From contig NZ_JBLFFL010000001.1 of assembly GCF_051400755.1 (NCBI RefSeq), positions 1-64,000 on the forward strand: a stretch of DNA of 64,000 bases. The letters are read 5' to 3'. Shown one piece after another: positions 1 to 7,737 of this stretch; position 1 is the stretch's first letter; each line of letters starts with the position of its first letter. Below the pieces are notes generated by a model. That model was not told the origin of the DNA. It did not search any database and saw nothing but the letters and a program-made list of their open reading frames with translations. The translations under genes were made by a program, and so were the position numbers. The stretch comes from Parapedobacter sp051400755 (GTDB lineage Bacteria > Bacteroidota > Bacteroidia > Sphingobacteriales > Sphingobacteriaceae).

Positions 1-174
1 AGCTACAATGTCGTATTCGCGTCCGGCAATGGCGGGCAATATATCATGGTGATTCCAGAACTGGATACGGTTGTGGTGTTCATGGGCAACACGTACAATT
101 CAAGGGCATCGAAGTTGCCTTTCCAGGTGTTGATGAAATATATCATACCGGCGTTGGACACACGCGAGCGTTAA
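1..174 (+). CDS. Serine hydrolase, beta-lactamase family (C-terminal end only)
   Basis: Reading frame 1 is open from the first base to a TAA at 172-174 and gives 57 residues. The segment GNGGQYIMVIPELDTVVVF is typical of the last strands of the class C beta-lactamase / penicillin-binding-protein-like fold, where the G-G-Q turn follows the third active-site motif (usually HxG or HTG). The catalytic SxxK and YxN motifs would lie upstream of the window, so activity cannot be judged. In Bacteroidota such proteins are usually secreted or lipid-anchored esterases or peptidases. Family membership rests on the terminal segment alone. Confidence 0.7.
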   Translation, partial: SYNVVFASGNGGQYIMVIPELDTVVVFMGNTYNSRASKLPFQVLMKYIIPALDTRER

Positions 175-180
175 GGGAAA

Positions 181-219
181 GTGTTCGGATTCGGACAGGT
201 ATTGTCCGAATCCGAACAC
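181..219. repeat. Perfect 17-bp inverted repeat with 5-base loop
   Basis: Arms 181-197 and 203-219 are exact reverse complements (17 of 17) around the loop GGTAT. The repeat starts six bases after the stop codon of the upstream hydrolase gene, where a terminator would be expected, but no T-run follows it on either strand. It may be a transcript-end stabiliser, a rho-dependent end structure, or an operator. Confidence 0.75.
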
Positions 220-311
220 CATCCAAAACACAATCTGCGATAACCTTACCGCTGTGCATCTTTTGGCATTGGCAGGTTAGTTGTGGTGGCACATATACAA
301 CTAACGGTCCC

Positions 312-402
312 ATGATACGCAACTACTTCAAAATCGCTTGGCGGAACCTGGAAAAGCAAGTTCTATTCGCCCATCCCGGTGGAGTTTTTGCGCGACGAAT
401 GA
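312..402 (+). pseudogene. Remnant of an FtsX/MacB-like ABC transporter permease gene
   Basis: An ATG at 312 begins MIRNYFKIAWRNLEK, the very conserved N-terminus of the large bacteroidetal ABC permease family (MacB/FtsX type, normally about 800 residues). After codon 15 the frame is lost. Shifting frame at 358 restores KFYS, which normally follows in this family, and the new frame then stops at 400-402. The remaining roughly 780 codons are absent, because the esterase gene starts at 431. This is a decayed 5' fragment. A GTG/TTG-started extension of the esterase frame over this region is not a real N-terminus. Confidence 0.55.
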
Positions 403-430
403 TGCATGCAACCTCCTAAAATCGCCCCCA

Positions 431-1648
431 ATGAAAACAAAACTGTACATGCTTATTGCCTTGGTCGGCATTTTATCTCCCTGCCGGGCACAAAAAAAGG
501 AAAATCAGCATTTCCAAACATTTATACAGCAGCTGGAGCGGGCGCCCCTGGCGGAGCGGCCGCGGTTGGTTGACCGGTATTTATCGGGAATCGAATCGAC
601 GCCCATTATCGAGGGGGAGAAAGACGTTCACTTTATCTGGTACGGAAAGGCAAAGGATTTGCAGATCGAAGGGGACTTGCAGCGGGCATGGGCGATTCCC
701 GAAACGTTGAACAGGATAGCCTGCGGCGAACGGGATTTCTTTCACATTTCCTATACCATTCCCCCAGACGCCATTATGGAGTACCGTTTCATTGCCGATG
801 GAAAAAGGGTGATTGACCTGGGCAACCCCCGGGTGACGCAAAGCTTTGATTACGGCAATCGCAATATCTTTTCCATGCCCGATTTCGCGCGCTCACCTTA
901 CCTAGACATCCGGCATGATATCGAAAAGGGCGTCGCCAATACCCTGGTTTTCCGAACAGGTGATTCCCTGTTTACCGACCGATTGATATGGGTTTATACA
1001 CCCTACAACTACATGGAAGGTACGGAGTATCCGGTACTGTACGTGCATGACGGCATGTGGGCCATGTACCTGCGGCCGTTCATCAATGTGCTGGATAACC
1101 TGATCCATGAGGGAAAGATCGAACCCATCGTGGTTGTATTCGTTGCCTTTGAAGACAGGTGGAATGAATATGTCACCCGTAGCGCCGAGTACGCGAAGCT
1201 GATCGTCGAAAAGCTGATCCCGTTCGTGGAGGAAAATTTCGAGGTAAGCCGTTCTTCCGATAAAAGAGGGATAATGGGCGCATCAGCCGGTGGCCACAGC
1301 GCCGCCGTAACCGCTTTCAGGTATCCCGATTTCTTCGGGAATATCGCCTCGCAGGGTGGAGGGGCCGGGGGGTACCCCGGTTTGAACAAACTCGCCAACG
1401 AAGCCCTGGATATTTATTTGACGAAGAAAGACAACCATCCCCTGAAGCATATCTATACCGAGGTCGGCACCTACGACCTGGAGTTTCCGGACCAGAAAAC
1501 GGGGCTCCTTGATGGAGCCCGCCAGTTCCACAAGCGGCTGGAAGAAAACAAGATCGGCCACGTCTATAGGGAAGTAAACAGCGGCCATACCGGTGATAGC
1601 TGGGATCAGGGCATCGATGATATTCTGATTCAGTTTTACGGGAAATAA
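431..1648 (+). CDS. Secreted alpha/beta-hydrolase esterase (esterase D / enterochelin esterase-like)
   Basis: The 405-residue product starts at ATG 431, where a signal peptide begins (MKTKLYMLIALVGILSPCRA). An upstream extension of the frame would run through the permease remnant and lacks a signal sequence. An N-terminal region of about 130 residues resembles the Ig-like/carbohydrate-binding domain seen before bacterial esterase D domains. The C-terminal hydrolase carries the nucleophile elbow GASAGG, the LYVHDG strand typical of Fes/IroE-like esterases, and a late His in NSGHTGDSW as catalytic base candidate. Known relatives cleave ferric-siderophore esters or feruloyl/acetyl esters on polysaccharides; the substrate here is unknown. 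It stands alone on the plus strand. Confidence 0.75.
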   Translation: MKTKLYMLIALVGILSPCRAQKKENQHFQTFIQQLERAPLAERPRLVDRYLSGIESTPIIEGEKDVHFIWYGKAKDLQIEGDLQRAWAIPETLNRIACGERDFFHISYTIPPDAIMEYRFIADGKRVIDLGNPRVTQSFDYGNRNIFSMPDFARSPYLDIRHDIEKGVANTLVFRTGDSLFTDRLIWVYTPYNYMEGTEYPVLYVHDGMWAMYLRPFINVLDNLIHEGKIEPIVVVFVAFEDRWNEYVTRSAEYAKLIVEKLIPFVEENFEVSRSSDKRGIMGASAGGHSAAVTAFRYPDFFGNIASQGGGAGGYPGLNKLANEALDIYLTKKDNHPLKHIYTEVGTYDLEFPDQKTGLLDGARQFHKRLEENKIGHVYREVNSGHTGDSWDQGIDDILIQFYGK

Positions 1649-1688
1649 AGGAATTGCAGGGTGTGGTCATCCATGTGATCGTACAGCA

Positions 1689-1964
1689 TTGACAAGCATT
1701 CTCAATCCCGATAAGTTCATCGGGGTGAACCTCGCCGTTGCCAGGGAATGGGACCGGGATCTGGACAAATGCCCCAGTTATTGGCATTTATGCGAACTCG
1801 CGCGAATCTTGCAGGAAGCGGAGACTGCGTCATCAACGTACCGCAAGATCACCAGCGACAGCACTGAACCGAATATGTTGATCTACCTTGCCTACCTGGG
1901 CTTTGCTGTACTGGTATTTACGTTCATCACTCTCGGAATCGGGCTATTGCGGAAAAGCGGGTAG
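1689..1964 (+). CDS. Hypothetical small protein with one C-terminal membrane segment
   Basis: The open frame begins at a TTG (1689) and has 91 codons. The C-terminal residues (IYLAYLGFAVLVFTFITLGIG) form a good hydrophobic helix ending in basic residues, so a single-pass membrane protein is plausible. No family is recognised and no promoter or ribosome site is evident. Its last codons contain TGCGGAAAAGC (1948-1958), which resembles the 3' end of the tRNA-Leu gene at 9382 and may mark the left end of the mobile element. It could be a chromosomal gene fragment cut by that insertion. Confidence 0.35.
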   Translation: MTSILNPDKFIGVNLAVAREWDRDLDKCPSYWHLCELARILQEAETASSTYRKITSDSTEPNMLIYLAYLGFAVLVFTFITLGIGLLRKSG

Positions 1965-2076
1965 ATACGCTTTTGGCGTTAGTCCAACCATCCTCGATAC
2001 ATCAAACTTACTGTCATCCTTGATTGTATGGATTTTTGCTGTCCTTTGGGAATGAAATATTGATTTCTAACATTGT

Positions 2077-2129
2077 AAAGTAGTCAAAAATACCCTGTCG
2101 TTTATCAGGGAATTTAATCCGACTACTTT
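2077..2129. repeat. Nested inverted repeats before the 2136 gene
   Basis: The outer arms AAAGTAGTC (2077-2085) and GACTACTTT (2121-2129) are exact complements, and an inner pair CCCTG (2093-2097) / CAGGG (2106-2110) sits between them. The structure ends seven bases before the ATG at 2136, so it could be an operator or a leader hairpin of that gene, or a protein-binding site near the end of the mobile element. Confidence 0.6.
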
Positions 2130-2135
2130 CATGTT

Positions 2136-2489
2136 ATGAATAATGAGGTATTAAATTATCAAAGAGCGTCCATGTACGAGGTCTTAATGAAAAGGGCCTA
2201 CAGGACTGCTGAACGAAATCATGCCAAGGGCATCGATAATTCAGTCTATCGCCATCTGTACTACATTCCAAATGGCTTCTCGCTAACAGAAAAGAATTAT
2301 GACAAGCAATTGGAAAAAGTCAAGCGATTTTTACTAAAAGCAACTGATCGGTTCTTACGGTTTAGGCTGGCTTCTGAAGAAGAACGGGGGATTTTACAAT
2401 GCAGGAAAATCCTTCTTCATTCGTCTGATGAAGATGTTGTTTATGATTGTATCGTAAATCTGCTTGAAGCAACCCAGCGATTCAAATGA
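2136..2489 (+). CDS. Hypothetical protein, left end of the mobile element
   Basis: The 117-residue product has no signal peptide or membrane helix and is rich in charged and aromatic residues, with helical stretches (KQLEKVKRFLLKATDRFLRF). No family is recognised. The gene reads as AT-rich compared with the upstream esterase and lies between a nested inverted repeat and a terminator, so it is a self-contained transcription unit. It converges on the coupling-protein gene. Position and composition suggest it is accessory cargo of the element. Confidence 0.6.
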   Translation: MNNEVLNYQRASMYEVLMKRAYRTAERNHAKGIDNSVYRHLYYIPNGFSLTEKNYDKQLEKVKRFLLKATDRFLRFRLASEEERGILQCRKILLHSSDEDVVYDCIVNLLEATQRFK

Positions 2490-2495
2490 TGTTAT

Positions 2496-2524
2496 AATAG
2501 GGCTATCACAACGGTAGCCCTATT
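2496..2524 (+). terminator. Intrinsic terminator between converging genes
   Basis: Arms AATAGGGCTA (2496-2505) and TAGCCCTATT (2515-2524) pair perfectly around a 9-base loop, seven bases after the stop codon at 2489. Short A/T-rich flanks on both sides allow action in both directions, so it could also end the coupling-protein transcript from the other strand. Confidence 0.75.
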
Positions 2525-2545
2525 TCACTTCGTTAAATGGCAAGA

Positions 2546-4561
2546 TCACATGGACAGTGTCGGATTGGATTGGTCGGTTACATTTTTTCCTTGCTGTATG
2601 GGCGTTTCAGGACTTTCCATCTCTATGCGCTCCAATTCATCCATCATCAGTTCCCTGACTTCGCGTTTGATGTTGAGGTAATTCTCGCGGATGTCCTCGG
2701 CGGTGACAGTGGCGATCCTTGGGATGGGCCGGTAGGTGGCTTCCTCGTGGGCGATGGCGGCGTGGTCATTCTGTATCTCACTATGGAACACCTTTAGCGC
2801 AATCTTTTCCTCGGGATTGTCGGCCACCATACCCACAAACGTGCCGGAAGAAAGCGTGGCAATCTTGGACGCGGGGATGGCGTGGTCAAGCTGCGCGGAC
2901 TTGGTGAATGTAGTGTCGGAGCTGGAGAGCGTGCTGCTGGTGCGTTCCTGCACGATGCGGCCGAATGTTTCGGAGAGGGATTTGGCGGTGTCGCCGGTGA
3001 CCTGCCCGCTGATGACATTGCCCACGATGCCCGCGATGACGTCTGCCTGTTCCGAGCCGTAATCCTTTTTGAGCTGGCTGAAATCCTGCACAGCGATGGT
3101 GGTGGCCACTTTGTTGGAGCGGGCGGTGGCGATGAGGCTGTCGATGTTATTGAAGTAGATGGTGGGAAATTCGTCAAAGATGAGGCTGCTTTTCTGTCTG
3201 TCCTTTTTGTTGACGAGCTTGATCATGCGGGAGATGTAGAGGGACAATACCGCGCCGTAGGTCTGGAGTTTTTCGGGGTTGTTGCCGACGCAGACGATCT
3301 TGGGATCAGTGGGATTATTGACGTCCAGCGTGAAGTCGTTGCCGGAAAGCACATAATACAACTGCGGTGAGGAAAGTCTCGCCAATCCGATCTTGGCCGA
3401 TGCAATCTGTCCTTCCAACTGTTCCTTGGCGTTGTTCTGGAACGCTGAGATGAAGGGATTGATGAGAGTCTTGATTTCGTCCTGTTGGCTGAGTACGGCA
3501 AAGAGCGGATCATAGTCCATCTGCATGAGTTCAATCACGTGGGGGAGCGTGCAATAGATGCCATCCCGGTACCGGCGCAGGTACCAGATGATGGCGGTGA
3601 GGAAGTTGATGGGGGATTCGACGAAGAAATCGCCCTGCTTACGAATCCATTCTCTGTTGAGCCCGAGCATGATGGTGCGGCTGGCTTCGGTGGCATCGGT
3701 GATGTCGTCCATGCTGTGCGGGTCGAGCGGGTTGCAGCGGTGGGTGCGGCACGGGTCATCGAAATTGATGATATAGCATTTCGGAGGTGTTGGGTAATTC
3801 TTCCTGTATTGGAGCAGCTTGTTGTAAGCGATGCGGGTGAGGTCATCGTACTTGAAGTCGTAGATGAACAGGGTGAATCCCTTGCGGATGTGCTGGTCGA
3901 TGATATGACGGATGACGAAGTAAGATTTTCCGGCTCCCGGCGTGCCGATGACGAGCAGGCCGCGAAAGGGATTGATGAAGTTGATCCAGCTGTCGCGGCA
4001 CTTTCCCTTAAGGCTGTATTTAGCGGGCAGGTTGACGGAATATTCGTTCTCCAACAGCCGTTCTTCCTGTGGAAAGGTTTCGTTCTCGGTATTGAACGGA
4101 TCATCCTGCAGGCCGAACCTGACGAGGCGGGAAAGGTGGGTGCCTCCGGTGAGCGTGAGCAGGTACCCCGCGGCCGTGGTGCCGATGTACAGGAAAGCGA
4201 GCGTGTCCACGGGCAGGGGCGCATACAGGACGAGGACTCCGGCGAAATAAAGGGAAAGGCCGGATGCGATGTAGGCAGTGATGCCCCGCCATCCGATTTT
4301 TTCATCTTTGCGGCCCTTGACGCCGAGAAGTGAAATGGCGAGGAAAATCAGGGCGATGAGCTTGGGAGTGGCCATGCCGTCAACGAATCCCGTGGTGATG
4401 AGATTGGCCAGCAGGCTGTCGGTGATAGTGGATGTCCAGCCCCAGAGGCGGAAGGCGAGGTAACAGGTGATGTAAGTGTGGATGCCGAGTACCGTGAGGC
4501 TGATGAGCCGGCCGAGGTCAGCGATTTTGCGCAGGGATTGGATGTCTTCTCCGGTGTTCAT
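2546..4561 (-). CDS. mobC: Type IV coupling protein, TraG/VirD4 family (bacteroidetal MobC)
   Basis: This 671-residue ATPase docks the relaxase-DNA complex onto a conjugation channel. The first about 150 residues hold several hydrophobic helices, which should place it in the inner membrane. Walker A is GTPGAGKS at 206-213, with a Walker B-like strand SLIFDEFPTIYF near residue 465 and a later TraG/TraD helicase-like region (QVTGDTAKSLSETFGR). Length and layout fit the TraG-like proteins of Bacteroides conjugative and mobilizable elements. It lies 57 bp downstream of the relaxase gene on the same strand, presumably in one mob operon. No channel genes accompany it. Confidence 0.9.
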   Translation of the reverse strand: MNTGEDIQSLRKIADLGRLISLTVLGIHTYITCYLAFRLWGWTSTITDSLLANLITTGFVDGMATPKLIALIFLAISLLGVKGRKDEKIGWRGITAYIASGLSLYFAGVLVLYAPLPVDTLAFLYIGTTAAGYLLTLTGGTHLSRLVRFGLQDDPFNTENETFPQEERLLENEYSVNLPAKYSLKGKCRDSWINFINPFRGLLVIGTPGAGKSYFVIRHIIDQHIRKGFTLFIYDFKYDDLTRIAYNKLLQYRKNYPTPPKCYIINFDDPCRTHRCNPLDPHSMDDITDATEASRTIMLGLNREWIRKQGDFFVESPINFLTAIIWYLRRYRDGIYCTLPHVIELMQMDYDPLFAVLSQQDEIKTLINPFISAFQNNAKEQLEGQIASAKIGLARLSSPQLYYVLSGNDFTLDVNNPTDPKIVCVGNNPEKLQTYGAVLSLYISRMIKLVNKKDRQKSSLIFDEFPTIYFNNIDSLIATARSNKVATTIAVQDFSQLKKDYGSEQADVIAGIVGNVISGQVTGDTAKSLSETFGRIVQERTSSTLSSSDTTFTKSAQLDHAIPASKIATLSSGTFVGMVADNPEEKIALKVFHSEIQNDHAAIAHEEATYRPIPRIATVTAEDIRENYLNIKREVRELMMDELERIEMESPETPIQQGKNVTDQSNPTLSM

Positions 4562-4618
4562 GTTTTAGCAATGAGATTTGAGACGTGTGATATGAGACTA
4601 TGCGTTCTTACACAACTG

Positions 4619-5956
4619 TTATAGGGTGTGGCTGTGCGGATCACTGTCCGGGTGTTTCCGCCGTTTCCGTTTTTTCTTTTTCGGGATATGGGGGCCGTAT
4701 TCGGGTGCCGTGCGGCCGAGCAGCGTGTCAAGCAAGCTTTTGCTGTCGGTGGTATGCGGAGTTGGTGGCCGGTTCTTGGCTAGTGTCCTTTGCAGGTAAT
4801 TTGTCGGTGTTGGCGCGGGGCGCAGGAAGGTTTTGCGTTGGGGTGCGGGGGCTTGCTTCTGTGTGTTTTTTTGGGACGGAGGTGTTTCTCGCGGGATGTC
4901 TCTATTGCCGATTTTTTCGCCGATGGCCTTTGCGGTGTAGGCCTTGCCGAGGTGGCTGCCGTTGAATACCGTTCTGTGGATGTTGTCTACATAGGTGATG
5001 CCGTATAGCTGGCCCTTGTCGTTCTGCCGGAATTCTGCGTGGATACCCTCTCGCGCCAGTTCTTTGGTGAACGCGGATTTAGTGAATTGGATGTGGCTGT
5101 CCAATACTTTGCCGATTCGCTGGCGGAGCGCGTCTTTGTATTCCTTCCGTGACCCGGCGTTTTTTGCGAAGTGCTTTTCGAGGTTGGCAAGCGTAGGTTT
5201 TCCGTATATACTGCTGGCCTTGATCGGGATGCCTACCTTCTCCCCGCTCCCACCGATCAGTGCGTATTGCAGTCCGTTGCGCTGATGCATCCGGGTGCCT
5301 TCCTTGCCGCGGTCGGCCGTGACATTGAATTGGCTGAGAATGGCGTTCAGTTCTGCCAAACTGGTGAAGCTGTATTCCTTGATTATTGCGTTCACGACAT
5401 TGGTGATGGCATGTTTGGTGGGGGACTTCCCATAGGCGGCTTTTCGGATGTCCGCCGCTTTGATGTCCTGCCCCTGCCCTTCCCCACGGCCTTCGGCCCT
5501 GACCAGGTTGTATTTCCTTTCGATTTCCTTCCTTGCCTGTTCCGATAACGTGCGCCCGATGTTATGGATGTCGATGCGCTTGCCGTCGGGTCGGATGTTG
5601 ACCGTGGCGACGTGGATGTGGGGGTGCGCGGCATCGAGGTGCCGGTAGACGAGGAACGGCTGGTCGCCGAAGCCGATGCGCTCCATGTAGTCAGCGGCGA
5701 TTTCCTGCAATTTCCGGTCGTCCGGCTTTTCCGAAGGGTCGAAGTTGAGGGATATGTGGATGGCGTTGGTCTTCACCCGGCCGTTGAGCATGGTGAGGTT
5801 TTCAAACCGCTGCTTCTTTTGCAGCCTGTCCATTGTGTCGATGTCCCCCGCGAAGCCGCTGGACAGGATCAGCCGGGCTTCACCCCGCTCCATCTTGTGT
5901 TCGTTGTAGTGGAGTACGCCGCCGATATCCTTGCCGCTTATGATCTTTGCAACCAT
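4619..5956 (-). CDS. mobB: Relaxase, MobA/VirD2 family (bacteroidetal MobB)
   Basis: The 445-residue protein nicks oriT and stays bound to the 5' end of the transferred strand. The N-terminal relaxase domain (about 1-290) has the three-histidine metal motif H106-x4-H111-x-H113-x-H115 (RHLDAAHPHIHVATVN), and a candidate catalytic tyrosine at 17 within VLHYNEHK. The C-terminal about 100 residues are basic and low in complexity (KKKKRKRRKHPDSD), likely for DNA or coupling-protein contact. Its start overlaps the end of mobA by 19 bp, a sign of coupled translation. Confidence 0.92.
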   Translation of the reverse strand: MVAKIISGKDIGGVLHYNEHKMERGEARLILSSGFAGDIDTMDRLQKKQRFENLTMLNGRVKTNAIHISLNFDPSEKPDDRKLQEIAADYMERIGFGDQPFLVYRHLDAAHPHIHVATVNIRPDGKRIDIHNIGRTLSEQARKEIERKYNLVRAEGRGEGQGQDIKAADIRKAAYGKSPTKHAITNVVNAIIKEYSFTSLAELNAILSQFNVTADRGKEGTRMHQRNGLQYALIGGSGEKVGIPIKASSIYGKPTLANLEKHFAKNAGSRKEYKDALRQRIGKVLDSHIQFTKSAFTKELAREGIHAEFRQNDKGQLYGITYVDNIHRTVFNGSHLGKAYTAKAIGEKIGNRDIPRETPPSQKNTQKQAPAPQRKTFLRPAPTPTNYLQRTLAKNRPPTPHTTDSKSLLDTLLGRTAPEYGPHIPKKKKRKRRKHPDSDPHSHTL

Positions 5957-6354
5957 CGTTGGGCCAGTTTGGAGATGAGGATAAGAAGCCGGTCAATCTT
6001 GGGTTCGAGGCGTCTGTATGTTTCGGTAGTCTTGATGTGATGGAATGCCCGTTCCGTCGGTGCTTCCGCGATGTGGAACTTATGCGTCTGCTGGTTGATG
6101 TTGATGCCGATAGCCTTGATTTCCTTGCGGATGAGTGCCATTTCTTCCATCGGGGCGTTGAGTGAGATATCGCGGTAAAAGCATTTGATGCGCTGGTTGG
6201 AGAGGATTTTGCGGACGACCTCGCCAATACTCTGGCAGTCGCTTTCCTTCTGGATTTTCTCCAGCCGGGCGTAGGTGGCCTCGTTGACCCGGACGACGAT
6301 GGGCCGGCTGAGGAGTTCATCTGGGTTATTGAGTTTTTTCCTGGGCATGGGCAT
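5938..6354 (-). CDS. mobA: MobA relaxosome accessory protein (ribbon-helix-helix-like)
   Basis: The 138-residue protein starts with a proline/lysine-rich tail, followed by RPIVVRVNEATYARLEKIQK, which resembles the strand-helix of MetJ/Arc-type DNA-binding proteins. The C-terminal half is helical. In bacteroidetal elements this gene directly precedes the relaxase and its product binds oriT to help nicking. The oriT-like hairpins lie just upstream of its start (6374-6465), as expected. It overlaps the relaxase gene by 19 bp. Confidence 0.85.
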   Translation of the reverse strand: MPMPRKKLNNPDELLSRPIVVRVNEATYARLEKIQKESDCQSIGEVVRKILSNQRIKCFYRDISLNAPMEEMALIRKEIKAIGININQQTHKFHIAEAPTERAFHHIKTTETYRRLEPKIDRLLILISKLAQRWLQRS

Positions 6355-6373
6355 TTTTTACTGGCCGGCCACC

Positions 6374-6465
6374 GACTTCGCAAGTTCCGCAGCGAAGTCA
6401 CCCGCCCACAGGCGGCAAGAGATTTTCGTATACGAAAATACATCTTGCTCCCCACCCGCGTGGGG
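6374..6465. other. Candidate origin of transfer (oriT)
   Basis: Four inverted repeats are packed in 92 bp upstream of mobA: GACTTCGC/GCGAAGTC (6374-6381 / 6392-6399), CCGCC/GGCGG (6402-6406 / 6411-6415), an 18-bp perfect palindrome ATTTTCGTATACGAAAAT (6422-6439), and CCCCAC/GTGGGG (6450-6455 / 6460-6465). Between the last two lies CATCTTGC (6441-6448), one base from the IncP-type nick-region consensus YATCCTGY. Stacked hairpins beside mobA-relaxase genes are the usual oriT arrangement. The nick site is inferred. Confidence 0.55.
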
Positions 6466-6527
6466 CCACTGCTTCCCTGCCGGACGTGCGGAAACGGACG
6501 TTGGTGCATTGCTTTTCTTCTTGTATT

Positions 6528-6707
6528 TTATAGCTGTTCCGGCCTGTCCTTTAAATCCATCTTTTCCACCTCGGCGAGTGGTATGGACGCACGGAGTACC
6601 TGCCGGATGCGTTGCCGGGGGTTGCCTTTGGTTCTGCTGGCGGACCATGCGGTGCTGCGTGCCGGATGGCGGTTCCATTTGTTCCGTTTGGGAATATCGT
6701 TGTTCAT
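6528..6707 (-). CDS. Small basic hypothetical protein (59 aa)
   Basis: The frame runs from ATG 6707 to TAA 6528-6530. The product is rich in Arg, Lys, Asn and Trp in its first half (NKWNRHPARSTAWSASRTKG) and ends in an acidic helix (LAEVEKMDLKDRPEQL). It lies between the HEPN gene and oriT on the mob strand. No clear ribosome site or promoter is visible. Length and basic character would suit a small DNA-binding or relaxosome factor, but no family is recognised. It competes with a longer overlapping frame (6358-6819) that would have to run through the oriT hairpins and is less likely. Confidence 0.4.
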   Translation of the reverse strand: MNNDIPKRNKWNRHPARSTAWSASRTKGNPRQRIRQVLRASIPLAEVEKMDLKDRPEQL

Positions 6708-6823
6708 GGCTATTGTGTATATTTATAGCCAAAGTTGGGGGGACGAATTGGGGTTGGTTGACAATCCTGTTGGGGAGGGGGAGGGAAATTATACGAATGC
6801 TCGTAAGACTCCACGACATTACA

Positions 6824-7564
6824 TCACTTTAGGCTTTGCTTCATTTTTTCGTATTGTTCTGCCAAATCATCAAGGAGGGGCATTAATTTTTCAAAGCAGT
6901 TCTCATTCGTTTTCTCATATTCCTTCTTTCTATCAACGATGAATTTTGTTAATAGCGTTTTCCTTATTTCCTTTAATCCCAATGCCCTATCATTATCTTC
7001 CAAAATCCCCTTGGTTAATTGGGTATCATAAAACACCTGAATTTTTAGCAATTGCTTATTCAAGTAAGAGTGCCTATGAACAATGGTATTCCGCTCACCG
7101 GTATAATCCTTTAACGTTTTTTTAAATTCATTGAAATGCGGCGCAACACTCGTTCTTGCTACCTTTAAATTATTGATTATAACTCTTTCATTCACATCTT
7201 TTTCGTTTATTGCCAAATGGAATGTTGCGTTGATAACTTGAAGCACCCTATCTGACAGAGATGTCAGACGAATCATGTAATTTTCGATATTGTAAACTAA
7301 ATGGTCCACCCGGCCAAACTCATTCTTTTTGTCATACCGGAAATTTGAGATTAGATTAACAGCGTTTTCTAGTTGTCGGCATAGTTCAAGCAAATGGACA
7401 CAATAGAAACCCGTATTGTGGATGTAATATTCATATTCTGTGAAGTCAGGGTCTTCTTCAAACTCTATATCTGTCAATCTAAATTTATGGTCTCTAGCAA
7501 TTACCCTGCTGTCGTTAATCAGGTTTTGAGTAAAACGATGTGATGTTATTTTATCGCTTGTCAT
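6824..7564 (-). CDS. HEPN-domain protein, possible RNase or defence cargo
   Basis: The 246-residue product is almost wholly helical in character. It contains R158-N159-x3-H163 (GERNTIVHRH), which matches the R-[N/H/D]-x(3-4)-H active-site motif of HEPN ribonucleases. Surrounding sequence (two long helices, charged tail) resembles the Cthe_2314-like HEPN group, but that subfamily name is tentative. HEPN proteins often act in toxin-antitoxin or phage-defence systems by cutting RNA; some only bind nucleotides. The gene reads as more AT-rich than its neighbours and lies between the recombinase and mob modules, the usual place for cargo. No partner nucleotidyltransferase is adjacent. Confidence 0.65.
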   Translation of the reverse strand: MTSDKITSHRFTQNLINDSRVIARDHKFRLTDIEFEEDPDFTEYEYYIHNTGFYCVHLLELCRQLENAVNLISNFRYDKKNEFGRVDHLVYNIENYMIRLTSLSDRVLQVINATFHLAINEKDVNERVIINNLKVARTSVAPHFNEFKKTLKDYTGERNTIVHRHSYLNKQLLKIQVFYDTQLTKGILEDNDRALGLKEIRKTLLTKFIVDRKKEYEKTNENCFEKLMPLLDDLAEQYEKMKQSLK

Positions 7565-7737
7565 TTTTCGGTTGGCATTATTTAGTAAGCTAATTTCAGT
7601 AATATGAATCGAACCGGCAATAATTATTTCAGTCTGTTGTGAAGCAGTTTAAAATTATAAGGCTCCCCGTGCGGATTGTCAAACATTGATTTTTAACGGT
7701 TGCACATTTACTCCTTTTCACCGTAAAAGGAATAAAA

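Noticed and set aside
338..430. 31-codon N-terminal extension of the esterase
   Set aside because: It overlaps the permease remnant, and a proper signal peptide starts at ATG 431.
3485..4333. 282-codon plus-strand frame
   Set aside because: Antisense shadow of the coupling-protein gene, which is intact and has clear Walker motifs.
6358..6819. 153-codon minus-strand frame between mobA and the HEPN gene
   Set aside because: It runs through the oriT-like hairpins and has a low-complexity, Pro/Gln-rich translation; a shorter frame (6528-6707) on the same strand is more protein-like.
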